NCBI GenBank assembly: GCA_030148425.1
Contig: JASBTM010000004.1
Location: 1-64,000, forward strand
Source of the DNA: Hyphomicrobium sp.
Lineage (GTDB): Bacteria; Pseudomonadota; Alphaproteobacteria; Rhizobiales; Hyphomicrobiaceae
Direction of reading: 5' to 3'
Length of the DNA: 64,000 nt
In this document: piece after piece, positions 42,652 to 51,752 of the stretch
Layout of the letters: each line of letters begins with the position of its first letter
Position numbering within the stretch: position 1 is the first letter of the stretch
Program-made: the position numbers and the translations under genes
Notes under the pieces: generated by a model
Seen by the model: only the letters and a program-made list of their open reading frames with translations
What the model was told of the DNA's origin: nothing
Database searches by the model: none

Positions 42652-43086
42652 ATGGCTAGTGTAAGAGATGTGCTCAATCGCAAAGGCCACCGTGTCTACT
42701 GCATTGATCCGGACGCAACTGTGCTTGCGGCGCTCCGGATTATGGCGGAGCACGATATCGGGGCCCTCGTCGTGTTGGATGCCGGCAATCTCGTCGGAAT
42801 CATAACCGAGCGGGATTATGCGCAGAAGATTGTCTTGAAAGGTCGAACGTCGCCTAAAACGGCAGTCCGAGAGATCATGTCGACCAGAGTGATCTGTGTC
42901 CAGCCGTTTCAAACCGTGGAGGAATGCATGGCCATCATGACCGCGAAGGCCGTGCGTCATCTCCCGGTCCTAGAGCATGAGAAGATCGTCGGTTTGGTCT
43001 CGATCGGCGATATGGTCAAAAGTGTCATCGCGGATCAGAAGTTCATTATCGAACAGCTCGAACATTACATTCAGGGCGGTCGCTGA
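42652..43086 (+). CDS. CBS-domain pair protein
   Basis: The 144-residue product is a Bateman module of two CBS domains: VYCIDPDATVLAALRIMAEHDIGALVVLDAGNLVGIITERDYAQKI (about 14-60) and the second at about 76-128 (VICVQPFQTVEECMAIMTAKAVRHLPVLEHEKIVGLVSIGDMVKSVI). Such stand-alone pairs bind adenine nucleotides and regulate partners that are often encoded elsewhere. The tail (IEQLEHYIQGG) is that of the common stand-alone subgroup. AGAGG lies about ten bases before the ATG. Confidence 0.92.
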   Translation: MASVRDVLNRKGHRVYCIDPDATVLAALRIMAEHDIGALVVLDAGNLVGIITERDYAQKIVLKGRTSPKTAVREIMSTRVICVQPFQTVEECMAIMTAKAVRHLPVLEHEKIVGLVSIGDMVKSVIADQKFIIEQLEHYIQGGR

Positions 43087-43220
43087 AGCTACCTATGAAC
43101 TTGCCGATCAGAGCTTCGTCGATATTTGCCAAGGGGGGTGTCGGAGTCTGATATGAGGTCGGAAAGGCGGGCACACTGGCATAGGAACTACAGTAACAAT
43201 CCCAGCGAGGCCTATCGAAA

Positions 43221-43943
43221 ATGACCAACACTCTTCAAGGTAAAGTAGCGATTGTGACCGGCGTGAGCCACGATGGTCAAGTCGGGCAGGCCGTAGCCAA
43301 GGCGCTCGCGGCAGAGGGCGCCACTCTGGCCATTTGTGCCCGCACGCGAGAGAATGTTGATGCCCGCGCTGCCGAGCTCCGGCAAGGTGGCACACATGTC
43401 CTCGGGGTCTCCGCGTCCTTGACTGATGAGGGCCAGGTGCGCGGGCTGATTGCCGACGTGGTGAAGGAGTTTCAGCGCATCGATATCCTCGTCAATCTCG
43501 CCGGAGGATTGACGCGATACAAGCCTGCGGTCGATCACAGCCTGGAGGATTGGCGCGCCGAGGTCGACAATAATTTGCTCAGCGCATTCCTCACATCTCG
43601 CGAAGTCTTGCCTCACATGACCAAGGTCGGCGGCGGATCGATCATAAATTTTGCGCGTGCCGGCGGCCCGCAAGCGAACATGGTTGCTTACAACTGCGCC
43701 AAGGCGGGCGTGGAAGCCCTCACACGCACGCTTGCCCTGGAAGGACGCGATGCCGGTGTCCGCGTCAACGCGATTGCGCCGGGGCTAGTGGATACAGGGT
43801 CCAACATTGCTGCAATGAAACCGAAGGACCTCAAGCGATGGACCAAGCGCGAGGACATCGCTGCCGCTGTCGTATTCCTTGCCTCGTCTGCAGCTGCCGG
43901 CGTGACAGGACAGATTCTTCCGGTCACGGGCTGGGGTCTGTGA
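43221..43943 (+). CDS. Short-chain dehydrogenase/reductase
   Basis: The 240-residue product is a classical SDR: GKVAIVTGVSHDGQVGQAVAKALAAEGA holds the nucleotide-binding turn (a variant TGxxxxGxVG with two extra residues), NLAGG near 91 replaces NNAG, and the catalytic pair is Tyr-Lys in AYNCAKAGVEALTRTLALEG. The expected Ser lies in GGGSIINFARAGG, where its exact position is unclear. The C-terminus (ITGQILPVTGWGL-like) closes the fold. Substrate unknown; no operon partner. Confidence 0.88.
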   Translation: MTNTLQGKVAIVTGVSHDGQVGQAVAKALAAEGATLAICARTRENVDARAAELRQGGTHVLGVSASLTDEGQVRGLIADVVKEFQRIDILVNLAGGLTRYKPAVDHSLEDWRAEVDNNLLSAFLTSREVLPHMTKVGGGSIINFARAGGPQANMVAYNCAKAGVEALTRTLALEGRDAGVRVNAIAPGLVDTGSNIAAMKPKDLKRWTKREDIAAAVVFLASSAAAGVTGQILPVTGWGL

Positions 43944-44107
43944 TTGTAACGGCGATAAGCTGATCGAAACTCAGCTGGCAAGCCAATCAAGTCCACTCTT
44001 TACGGCGTGCATCTTGCTAGCAGTGTGGACCGGCAATGGAAAAAACTGATGCGCCGGACATCGGGGCAGCAAACGCCAATGAGCGGCCTTCGCCGCCCCT
44101 CTTTGTC

Positions 44108-44458
44108 TCAGTATTTGTTAGACTTGCTGGGAGAACCGGTCGAGGAACCGCTCGTACCGGAGCTGCTTCCTGACGAACTGGAACTCTTTACGAGGCCGTT
44201 GTTGCAACCTTTTCTGAACTCAACCTGCGAAATCGAGCCGTCGTTGTCGATGTCGACACTCTTGAAATTGCTGACATATGGTTGGGCTTGCGACATCGAA
44301 ATGGTGGCGCCCTTCGATGGGTTCGCTTGGTTCCATAAAGTGTCGCATTCGGCTTGCGACAGTTTCATTGCTGCAGTAGCGGCTTGAATACCAGCCGTAC
44401 TCACGATCAGGGCCGCACCGGCCAAAATGGCTGTGCCTGCCAACATACTCTTGAGCAT
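44108..44458 (-). CDS. Exported EF-hand protein
   Basis: The 116-residue product has a signal peptide (MLKSMLAGTAILAGAALIVSTAGIQA, about 1-26). One EF-hand calcium loop is seen, DIDNDGSISQVE (D-x-D-x-D-G-x-I-x-x-x-E, residues 74-85), and a weaker earlier half (SQAECDTLWNQANPSKGATISM). The tail is a Ser/Gly-rich linker (KSSSSSGSSSGTSGSSTGSPSKSNKY). It resembles short periplasmic calcium-binding proteins of Rhizobiales. AAGGAG lies eight bases before the ATG at 44458; the longer frame upstream overlaps the slipin gene and is not real. Confidence 0.85.
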   Translation of the reverse strand: MLKSMLAGTAILAGAALIVSTAGIQAATAAMKLSQAECDTLWNQANPSKGATISMSQAQPYVSNFKSVDIDNDGSISQVEFRKGCNNGLVKSSSSSGSSSGTSGSSTGSPSKSNKY

Positions 44459-44654
44459 TTCTGGGTCTCCTTTTTGGCGGGCATCTACCGCCCGCATTGA
44501 AGGGCAAACCCTAGTCCGCCATCCGGGTTCCGCGCATGCCGGCAGCCTCCAATTTGAACGACGACTAAGAGCTTGCACTCGTTGCAGGAACCGCCATGTG
44601 CAGGGCGCAATTGTTTTCTGCGAGCATGAGCTGAATAGGTTCGGGCATATGCGG

Positions 44655-45437
44655 TCAAGGCATGACCGGGCGGTTGCTCCCCTCGCCCGAGCGTTTATCA
44701 AAATGGCCGAGGAGGTCCATAGGCAGCGGAAATACGAGGGTCGATGAGCGCTCGCCGGCGACGTCGTGCAGCGCCGCGAAATAGCGCAACTGCATAGCCT
44801 GCGGCTCCTGCGCCATGATGCGACCGGCCTCGACGAGTTTCTCCGCCGCCTGCTGCTCACCTTCGGCGTTGATCACCTTAGCGCGGCGAAGGCGTTCGGC
44901 CTCGGCTTGCTTGGCGATAGCGCGCACCATGTTTTCGGCGAGGTCGATGTCCTTGATCTCGATGTTCGCCACCTTGATGCCCCACGCGTCGGTCTGCTGG
45001 TCGAGGATCTCCTGGATGGCGGCGTTGAGTCGATCGCGCTCCGCTAGCATCTCGTCGAGTTCGTGCTTGCCGAGGACGGAGCGCAGAGTCGTCTGTGCGA
45101 GCTGGCTGGTCGCGGCCATGAAGTCCTCGACCTTGATGATCGCCCGCTCGGGATCGATGATCCGGAAATAAAGTACGGCATTGACTTTGACCGAGACGTT
45201 GTCGCGCGAGATCACATCCTGCGGCGGCACATTGTGGACGACGACCCGGAGATCCACCCTCACCATCTGCTGCACAAAGGGCACCAGGATGATGAGGCCC
45301 GGGCCCTTGACGCCGGTGAAGCGGCCGAGCGTGAAGATCACGCCGCGCTGATATTCGCGCAGGATGCGGATAGCCGAGGACAGGAAGATGACGGCGACCA
45401 CGGCGACGAGCAGGTAGGGCAGATAATCGAGGGTCAT
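44655..45437 (-). CDS. Slipin (stomatin-like SPFH protein)
   Basis: The 260-residue protein has an N-terminal membrane hairpin ([21 protein letters not shown]), then an SPFH domain: [59 protein letters not shown] and [23 protein letters not shown], all typical of prokaryotic stomatin/slipin. It would form membrane microdomain oligomers. Its ATG overlaps the stop of the NfeD-type gene (45434-45437), and slipin with NfeD protease is a well-known functional pair, in which the protease cuts the slipin C-terminus. Confidence 0.93.
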   Translation of the reverse strand: MTLDYLPYLLVAVVAVIFLSSAIRILREYQRGVIFTLGRFTGVKGPGLIILVPFVQQMVRVDLRVVVHNVPPQDVISRDNVSVKVNAVLYFRIIDPERAIIKVEDFMAATSQLAQTTLRSVLGKHELDEMLAERDRLNAAIQEILDQQTDAWGIKVANIEIKDIDLAENMVRAIAKQAEAERLRRAKVINAEGEQQAAEKLVEAGRIMAQEPQAMQLRYFAALHDVAGERSSTLVFPLPMDLLGHFDKRSGEGSNRPVMP

Positions 45438-46849
45438 CGGAGCTCTCCTTCGGCGGTCGCCGCGCCCGGCCGGCGCCGCACCATCAGGGTTAGGCCGTTG
45501 ACGGTCGCGACCTCGACCGTCTCACCGGGCGCGAAGGTTTCGTCTCCATGGGCCTGCCAGCGTTCGCCGTCGACGCGCACGTGACCTATCCCAGTCCGCC
45601 AGTCGAGGATCTCCGCCGGCAGGCCGCGCATCGCCAGCGTGCCGACGAGTGGCGGCCGACGGCGGGCGCGCCAGAGCACACGGCCAACGAAGGCGACGAG
45701 AGTGAAGACCAGCACGGCGGAGAGACCGACGACCGTCGGAGACAGGTGGAAGCCGGGTGCCTCGACCTTGAACAGCATGGCCATGCCGAGCAGGAAGGCG
45801 GCGAGACCGCCGAGACCAAGTATAAAGGTGGGATTGAATGCCTCGATAATCAGAAAGATCAATCCAAGCAGCATCAAAGCGAGGCCCGCATAGTCGATCG
45901 GCAGCAGATTGAGCGCATAGAGCCCGAGCAGGAGTGCGATCGTGCCGACAACGCCGGGCGCGATGGCGCCGGGAGAGGAAAACTCGAAGATCAGGCCGTA
46001 GACGCCGACAAGTATCATAATGACGGCGACGTTGGGATCGGTGATCACCGAGAGCAGCCGGAGGAGCCACCCCGGCTGGAGCGTCTCGACGGTCAGACCG
46101 CGCGTCGCGAGCGGCCGCGACACGCCACCAGCCACCGTGACGGTGCGGTTGTCGATTTTCGCGAGCAGCTCCGTCGTATCGCCCGCGACCAGATCGATCA
46201 CGCCCTGTTGCAGCGCGGCGTTGGCCGAAAGGCTCGCGGCCTCGTGCACAGCCTTCTCCGCCCAGTCGGCGTTGCGGCCGCGCAGCTCAGCGAGGCTGCG
46301 GATGAAGGCGACGGCATCGTTGGTCATCTTCGCCGTCATGGCATCCTGCGGCGCTCCCGGTGCCGCGCCGCTGCCTTTGTCGTCGCCACCCTTGTCGCGC
46401 TTGTCGGGCTGGCCAGGAAGGCCCGGTATGGGCTCTCCGATCTCGACCGGTGTCGCGGCGCCGAGATTGGTCCCGGGCGCCATCGCCGCAACATGCGTCG
46501 CATAGAGAATGTAGGTGCCGGCGCTCGCCGCATGGGCGCCGGGTGGCGCGACGTAACCGACCACCGGAACCGGCGAGGCGAGCACATCGGCGATGATCTC
46601 GCGCATGCTGGTGACGAGGCCGCCGGGCGTGTTGAGACGCAGGATGACGATTTCAGCGTGACGCCTGGCTGCGATCGCCAGTGCCTCCTTCGCATGCCGA
46701 GCCGTCGCGGGACCAATCGCGCCGTCGATCTCGATTTCAAAGGCAAGCTTGACCGGACCGGCCTCCTCTGCCGCGAAGAGTGGCGAGGAAGTCGACATGG
46801 CAGCCGCGAAAGCCGCTGCAACAAGAAGGGTCGCGCGCGTCAGTTTCAC
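45434..46849 (-). CDS. NfeD-family membrane serine protease
   Basis: The 471-residue product has a signal or first membrane segment (about 1-25) and a ClpP-like serine protease domain at about 35-230, with the nucleophile Ser in [12 protein letters not shown] and the partner Lys likely in the following conserved helix region. Four or five membrane helices follow at about 240-390, and a C-terminal OB-fold NfeD domain ends the protein ([23 protein letters not shown]...[19 protein letters not shown]). GTG at 46849 is chosen because AAGGAG lies nine bases before it; an ATG 45 bases upstream is possible. It is coupled to the slipin gene by a four-base overlap. Confidence 0.92.
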   Translation of the reverse strand: MKLTRATLLVAAAFAAAMSTSSPLFAAEEAGPVKLAFEIEIDGAIGPATARHAKEALAIAARRHAEIVILRLNTPGGLVTSMREIIADVLASPVPVVGYVAPPGAHAASAGTYILYATHVAAMAPGTNLGAATPVEIGEPIPGLPGQPDKRDKGGDDKGSGAAPGAPQDAMTAKMTNDAVAFIRSLAELRGRNADWAEKAVHEAASLSANAALQQGVIDLVAGDTTELLAKIDNRTVTVAGGVSRPLATRGLTVETLQPGWLLRLLSVITDPNVAVIMILVGVYGLIFEFSSPGAIAPGVVGTIALLLGLYALNLLPIDYAGLALMLLGLIFLIIEAFNPTFILGLGGLAAFLLGMAMLFKVEAPGFHLSPTVVGLSAVLVFTLVAFVGRVLWRARRRPPLVGTLAMRGLPAEILDWRTGIGHVRVDGERWQAHGDETFAPGETVEVATVNGLTLMVRRRPGAATAEGELR

Positions 46850-47530
46850 GCCCAGAACTCCTTGGCATGGGATATGGGTATAGGCGCGCCGCATTCCAGA
46901 TCGCGGTCCAGATGCCCTCCCTACTATTTCCGTTCCCGCCGCTCCCGTGCTTCGTGCCTACGTGGGGGCAGGATCCGGTCTGTCCCGTGCGCGGGGGAGG
47001 GGTGCACGGGCAGGGCGACGAATACCGATCCGCTTCTCCCCGCGATGGTCGGCTGATCCGCGTGATGTGGGGTGAGGGCAGCCTGAGACGTTGCGCGGCA
47101 TAGCTGGGAGACTGCGCGAGCCCACCTGCTCACGGGGGCAAAGCGGATGTTCGGATCGCTATCAGCTCACGTCCGCTTGGCAGAGTTGGCGGACATCGAT
47201 TCCCCACGCCATTCGCCGCCGGCCTCGGCGAAGGGCCACGGCTGCTCGACCTTCGACAGCGGACAAGCCGTGACCGTGTGCAGAATTCAATCGCACTGTC
47301 GGTTGCAGAATTCTGGGGATCTCTACCGTCGAACTGGGCTCATGGAGGATGCGCGGGGTAGGTCACTGCTTCCGCGCTCAGCCTCGGACGCTACGCCGTC
47401 GCTATCGACATCTGCCGCACAGGTTTTCCAGGCCGCTTTAAGAGGATCGGTCTAAGCATTCTGGTTGCGGCGCCATGCAGTCCACGGGCGGTGATGATCG
47501 GCGTGGTGTCGAAAAGCATCAAGTGCCGGA
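46850..47530 (+). other. Intergenic region, no gene seen
   Basis: About 680 bases without a supported gene. Frames of 60 to 107 codons on both strands lack family features and overlap each other. The region holds the promoter of the NfeD-slipin operon and separates it from the patchwork region that follows. Confidence 0.5.
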
Positions 47531-48172
47531 TCAGGCATAGGGTGTACCGGCGAGTGCCGCTTCGATCCCAACTGTCCCCCGATCAATCAGGTCCAGAAAA
47601 ATATGATCTGAATCTTTCTTGTCTCGTGTGCGGCCATAGAGTTCATGCGCCTGAATGAATGCCACGCTCCACGCCGATGCCATCATTCCGGCAGCGAGAT
47701 GCGCATCGGGATCGCCACGCGGACGGCGGACGGCATCGGCCATGACGTCTGCCAGCGCGTGGACAAAGTCGTCGCGCATCTGACGTGCACGCGCCTTGAG
47801 AGATTCGCTCGCGATAGCCGTTTCCACAAACAGGTATGTGCCGCCAAAGAGCGGATAGGACGCAAGAGGCTGCTCGATCAAACGATGTGCTAAAGCGCCC
47901 AACGCTCGAATGGGCGAGGTATCCGCGCCACGAGTTTGAATGGCCGTGAATGCAATGTCCCTCATCTCCAGTTCGCGATCGAAGAACATGTCCTCCTTGC
48001 GGGGAAAGTGGTTGAACACCGTCATTCGTCCGACGTCCGCCGCCTCGGCGATCTCGTCGATCGTCACGTTCTCGAAGCCCCGTTCAAAGAAAAGTCGAGT
48101 CGCAACATCGGAGATGGTTTGGCGCGTTGCCAGGCGCTTTCGCGCTTGTCGCTTGATAGCTAGCTCAGACAT
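47531..48172 (-). CDS. TetR-family transcriptional regulator
   Basis: The 213-residue product has a TetR N-terminal helix-turn-helix: RQTISDVATRLFFERGFENVTIDEIAEAADVGRMTVFNHFPRKEDMFFD (about 15-64). The ligand-binding half is Ala-rich and variable (LAHRLIEQPLASYPLFGG...HLAAGMMASAWSVAFIQAHELYG). The start at 48172 is preferred; an ATG at 48214 would place the palindromic operator inside the gene. It is divergent from an FAD monooxygenase, the usual target of such regulators. Confidence 0.88.
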   Translation of the reverse strand: MSELAIKRQARKRLATRQTISDVATRLFFERGFENVTIDEIAEAADVGRMTVFNHFPRKEDMFFDRELEMRDIAFTAIQTRGADTSPIRALGALAHRLIEQPLASYPLFGGTYLFVETAIASESLKARARQMRDDFVHALADVMADAVRRPRGDPDAHLAAGMMASAWSVAFIQAHELYGRTRDKKDSDHIFLDLIDRGTVGIEAALAGTPYA

Positions 48173-48183
48173 GTCTTGATTTG

Positions 48184-48196
48184 TATACTCAGTATA
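48184..48196. promoter_or_regulatory. Palindromic operator between tetR and the monooxygenase
   Basis: TATACT-C-AGTATA is a perfect 13-bp palindrome centred in the 69-bp divergent gap, surrounded by AT-rich promoter-like sequence. It is the best candidate site for the adjacent TetR-type repressor. Confidence 0.6.
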
Positions 48197-48241
48197 TTTA
48201 TAGATCAAGTCCATTAATTCTTAGTCTGAAAGGACGATCTC

Positions 48242-49405
48242 GTGGCCAATCCTTCAACCTTCGTCGTTCCCATGGGGATTCCCCAAGCGTCAGTGCTGAT
48301 TAGCGGCGCAAGCTTTGCCGGCTTGGCCACCGCCTATTGGATGACGAAGCTCGGCTACCGCGTCACGATCGTCGAACTAGCGAGCGGTTTGCGGCGAGGC
48401 GGAACCCCCGTCGATATCGAGGGCGAGACGATAGAGGTTCTTTCCCGCATGGGGATGATGGAAGCCGTACGCACAAAGACGCTTCCTCCGCGCGACTTCG
48501 AGTTCAAAGATGAGAACGACGGCACCTTGGGAGGGCTTAAAGCCTCAAGTTCCGACGATCTATCGGCGCGGCGATACGAGATCCATCGGGACGATCTGCT
48601 CGACATCCTGTTCGAAGCGGTCGAGGGCTCAGTCGAAATGAAATTCGGACGATCCTTGACCCAAATTGAGGATGGGCCAACAGGCGTCACGGTCATGTTC
48701 AGCGATGGCTCTCAAAGCGAATATGCGCTGGTATTCGGGTGCGATGGCAATCGCTCCAATACCAGAAACCTCGTGTTCGGAGACGCTGACGCATCGGCCT
48801 ACTTCATGGGCGGCTACTTTTATCTGCGAGTGGTGCCGGACACTGGCCTTCTTCCGGCAAACAGGACGGAGGTTTTCAGCGTCCCAGGTCTAACGGCGAT
48901 GCTGAATGGTTACGAGGACCGCACGGATATAGCCCTGGCGTTTCGCTCCGATCGCCAGATCGACTACGACTATCGCGACAAGGCCCAGCAGCGCCGCCTC
49001 ATTCATGATCACTTCGACGGGCTCGGATGGAAGGTGCCGTCCATGCTCGCTTACGTCGATACGGATGGCGATTTCTACTTTGACAGGGCGAACCAGATCA
49101 GGATGAAGAGCTGGTCAAAGGGGCGCGTGGTGCTCGTTGGTGATGCAGGATACTGCGTTTCTCCTGTCGCCGGCATGGGAGGCTCGATGGCTTTGATCGG
49201 CGCGGCGCGGCTAGCCGACGCTATTACGCTCCATCCCGGCGATCATGCCGCCGCGTTCCAGGAATACGAAGACAAGCTGCGACCCTTTGTGGAAGAAGTA
49301 CAAGAGAGAGCAGCTACAGACGGCATGTCGCTGCTGTTTCCAGCGGATGCACTCGAGCTTGCGGAACGCAACCGCAAGCTTATCGAGGGGACAATAGATC
49401 TGTGA
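48242..49405 (+). CDS. FAD-dependent monooxygenase (PHBH/TetX-like)
   Basis: The 387-residue product is an aromatic-hydroxylase-type flavoprotein. The FAD-binding turn is VLISGASFAGLATAYWMTKLGYRVTIVE (GxSxxG variant, about residues 17-44). The DG motif appears as VFGCDGNRSNTRN near 160, and the second FAD motif is VVLVGDAGYCVSPVAGMGGSMALIGAARLAD near 296. Relatives hydroxylate aromatic compounds, phenazines or drugs; the substrate here is unknown. The start is GTG (48242) preceded by AAGGACG. It is divergent from and probably repressed by the TetR gene. Confidence 0.88.
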   Translation: MANPSTFVVPMGIPQASVLISGASFAGLATAYWMTKLGYRVTIVELASGLRRGGTPVDIEGETIEVLSRMGMMEAVRTKTLPPRDFEFKDENDGTLGGLKASSSDDLSARRYEIHRDDLLDILFEAVEGSVEMKFGRSLTQIEDGPTGVTVMFSDGSQSEYALVFGCDGNRSNTRNLVFGDADASAYFMGGYFYLRVVPDTGLLPANRTEVFSVPGLTAMLNGYEDRTDIALAFRSDRQIDYDYRDKAQQRRLIHDHFDGLGWKVPSMLAYVDTDGDFYFDRANQIRMKSWSKGRVVLVGDAGYCVSPVAGMGGSMALIGAARLADAITLHPGDHAAAFQEYEDKLRPFVEEVQERAATDGMSLLFPADALELAERNRKLIEGTIDL

Positions 49406-49537
49406 GCTTCGGCACCCGGTGAAATCCCAGAAGGCGACTTGGTCAACCGCATCATATCATGCCGACCGATCGCCGCTTCGCAGAGAAAGCAGACACCCAA
49501 CCGGCGAACGACAGGCGGAAAATCAGTCTGGACAGGG

Positions 49538-50155
49538 TTACCCTGCCGCTCCCCAGAGTGCCACATCTTTTACGTGATCTTCGAACGTTCCAGGCGGCGT
49601 CGTACGGCCTGTGCCGGGGTCCCAACTCCGAGGGATAAAGCCGTTGAGTGATGCATCGTGCCTTAAATGCTCAAGTAAGCCGACTGCGTCGCGACCACCG
49701 TTTCTCTTGGGATCCCTAAGCTGCGTGCAGATCTCAGCACCAGTTTTGCCGAACCAGATAAATTCCACCGGCGCGAGTTGCCAATCGATTCCAGCGTGAG
49801 GTGGCGCCGGTGCGGGCTCATTAGGAAACGTCGACGTCACGTGGCAAGTGGAACAGACAAGCGCCTCAGCGCCAATGCGGCTCTCGCCCCCGTGGATGTT
49901 CATACCATGGACGCGAGGTTTGGTTTCGCCAGCCGGTGTCCAGATCGGGATTGCATTTGCATCGACATGGCAGTTTGCGCAGCGGGGATGAGTGACCACT
50001 GCCTCTATCCGCTTCCAAGCCTTAAGACCGTCTGTTTGGCTTACGCTGCCTGGCGGCAGCGCGTCTTTATTGGAGCTGTCCTTGGCGAGGACAAATCCTG
50101 CGAGCGCCGAGATTGACGAAGCGGCAAGGGCGATTGCAACCAAAGATCTCTTCAT
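49538..50155 (-). CDS. Exported dihaem c-type cytochrome
   Basis: The 205-residue product has a signal peptide (about 1-24) and two haem c sites, RCANCHVD (near 58) and VCSTCHVT (near 101). It is not the usual class I fold: the rest (GIDWQLAPVEFIWFGKTGAEICTQLRDPKRNGGRDAVGLLEHLRHDASLNGFIPRSWDPGTGR) resembles cytochromes encoded next to isoquinoline 1-oxidoreductase-type molybdenum hydroxylases, for which it would accept electrons in the periplasm. A fragment of exactly such a hydroxylase lies nine bases upstream. Confidence 0.82.
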   Translation of the reverse strand: MKRSLVAIALAASSISALAGFVLAKDSSNKDALPPGSVSQTDGLKAWKRIEAVVTHPRCANCHVDANAIPIWTPAGETKPRVHGMNIHGGESRIGAEALVCSTCHVTSTFPNEPAPAPPHAGIDWQLAPVEFIWFGKTGAEICTQLRDPKRNGGRDAVGLLEHLRHDASLNGFIPRSWDPGTGRTTPPGTFEDHVKDVALWGAAG

Positions 50156-50164
50156 GGCCTGCTC

Positions 50165-50443
50165 TCAAACGAAGTCGATGAACTTGTTGAAGGGCATTTC
50201 GCGAATGCGCTTCCCGGTCGCAGCAAATATCGCGTTGGCTAGCGCCGGCGCGGCAGGAGGAACAGGCGGCTCACCAATGCCACGGACCTTCTCGTCGTTC
50301 TCCAGCCCGCGAACCTCGATCACTGGACATTGATAGATGCGCATCGCTTCGTGATGATTGTAGTTCGTCTGCTGAACACCGCCTTGCGCATAAGTAAGTT
50401 CGCAGTTCATCGCGTGACCGAGACCCCACACGTTACACGGCAA
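50165..50443 (-). pseudogene. C-terminal fragment of a molybdenum hydroxylase large subunit (IorB-like)
   Basis: The last ~90 residues of a xanthine-dehydrogenase-family molybdopterin-binding subunit remain: VWGLGHAMNCELTYAQGGV, then QQTNYNHHEAMRIYQCPVIEV and GIGEPPVPPAAPALANAIFAATGKRI, the conserved end including the catalytic-Glu text GIGEP. The first ~600 residues are missing; unrelated sequence begins near 50445. The partner [2Fe-2S] subunit is also absent. The dihaem cytochrome downstream is intact, so this is a broken three-gene enzyme locus, probably cut by rearrangement. Confidence 0.85.
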
Positions 50444-50620
50444 AAGTTCTCATCTTCATCATCGCCGGCGCGCGATGACGAGCATCTCATCGTCGGGCAA
50501 CGACCGTCGCAGCTTGACGTCTCAATAATTCTCAATTGTCTCGCGGTTTTTTCCTCCCCGTCTGGTGGAGGAACTCATCAAGCTCACTGAGTGGCGCCCC
50601 ACTGCGTCTTTACAATAGAC

Positions 50621-50642
50621 AGTTTATCTGAACATATAAACT
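50621..50642. promoter_or_regulatory. Inverted repeat before marR-type gene, candidate operator
   Basis: AGTTTAT-CTGAACAT-ATAAACT is a perfect seven-base inverted repeat 36 bases before the MarR-family start; a second palindrome, ACATATATGT, is at 50656-50665. MarR proteins usually repress their own promoter through such AT-rich palindromes. Confidence 0.5.
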
Positions 50643-50677
50643 TTACAGCTTAGCTACATATATGTGTACGGTTGGAC

Positions 50678-51130
50678 ATGAGCATCAAATCGGACAGTAA
50701 GCGAACCGCTCGCGCATCGGTCTTGGCGCAGGATCTGCGGGCTGTTATCGGCAAGCTGAAACGCCGCCTGCGTGATCAAGCGCATGTTGGAGATCTGACG
50801 CCGTCCCAAGTGTCGGTGCTGCTTCGCCTGGAGAAGGATGGGGCCGCTACGGCATCCAACCTCGCCCGGGCCGAAGGCATGCGCCCGCAATCCATGGCGT
50901 CGGTCATCGCCGCGCTGGAGGGCGCCGGCTTCGTGCGGGGTGCGCCAGATCCGACTGATGGACGGCAGACGCTCCTGTCGCTCACAGATGCCTTTCGCAA
51001 GTGGATTGAGACGGGCCGCGCCGCGCGTCAGGACTGGTTGACCCGCTCGCTCCAGGCACGGCTCTCGCCCGAGGAAATCGGCGACGTTGCAAGGGCCGTC
51101 GAGTTGCTCAGGCGGCTTGTCGACGATTGA
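50678..51130 (+). CDS. MarR-family transcriptional regulator
   Basis: The 150-residue product has a MarR winged helix: LTPSQVSVLLRLEKDGAATASNLARAEGMRPQSMASVIAALEGAGFVRGAPDPTDGRQTLLSLTD (about 40-105), with helices at both ends for dimerisation. The DPTDGRQ wing is typical of the family. The ATG at 50678 is preferred over a TTG six bases upstream. Two AT-rich palindromes upstream are likely operators. The isochorismatase-like gene 54 bases downstream is probably under its control. Confidence 0.92.
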   Translation: MSIKSDSKRTARASVLAQDLRAVIGKLKRRLRDQAHVGDLTPSQVSVLLRLEKDGAATASNLARAEGMRPQSMASVIAALEGAGFVRGAPDPTDGRQTLLSLTDAFRKWIETGRAARQDWLTRSLQARLSPEEIGDVARAVELLRRLVDD

Positions 51131-51184
51131 CGCCGACTCGTTCGCGCCCGCTTGAACGCACCATATCACTCAGGAGAACAACCC

Positions 51185-51751
51185 ATGACCTTGACCACCC
51201 TGGATCCGAGGACCGCACTGCTGGTCGTGGACCTCCAGAAGGGCATTCTCGGCTCGTCGTTCGCCCCTCCTGTCGGCGAGATCGTGGCGCGAGCCCGCGC
51301 GCTGATCGACACCTTCCGCGGACTGAACTTGCCGGTGGTGCTGATCAACGTCGACGGTGGCGCGCCGGGTCGCACGGAGCAGCCCCGGCGCCATGAGGGT
51401 CCGTTGCCCGCAGACTTCACGGACTTTGTGCCCGAGCTTGAGCGGCAGCCGAGCGACATCGTCGTGACAAAGCGGACGTGGGGCGCCTTCGCCAGCACCG
51501 ATCTCGAAAATCAGTTGAAGGATCGCGGTGTCACCCAGGTGGTGATCGCGGGCGTGGCGACTGGCGCGGGTGTCGAATCGACAGCGCGACAAGCCTATGA
51601 GGCGGGCTTTAACGTCACTCTCGCCGTTGATGCCATGACCGACACGCGCCCGGGCGCCCACGACTACTGCCTCAAAAGCGTCTTCCCGCGCCTCGGCGAG
51701 ACCGGCGCCACCCAAGAGATCATCGACCTCCTGGCGGCAAGGAGCGCATGA
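51185..51751 (+). CDS. Isochorismatase-family hydrolase, Cys-less
   Basis: The 188-residue product has the isochorismatase-like fold: TALLVVDLQKGIL (with the conserved Asp near 15), VVTKRTWGAFASTDLENQLKDRGVTQVVIAGVATGAGVESTARQAYEAGFNVTLAVDAMTD. In cysteine hydrolases of this family the nucleophile lies in a text like CVxxT; here that stretch reads GVATGAGVEST, without Cys. Members without Cys include true isochorismatases, but others may be inactive, so activity is open. AGGAGAAC precedes the ATG. It is followed after one base by a membrane protein gene. Confidence 0.88.
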   Translation: MTLTTLDPRTALLVVDLQKGILGSSFAPPVGEIVARARALIDTFRGLNLPVVLINVDGGAPGRTEQPRRHEGPLPADFTDFVPELERQPSDIVVTKRTWGAFASTDLENQLKDRGVTQVVIAGVATGAGVESTARQAYEAGFNVTLAVDAMTDTRPGAHDYCLKSVFPRLGETGATQEIIDLLAARSA

Positions 51752-51752
51752 A

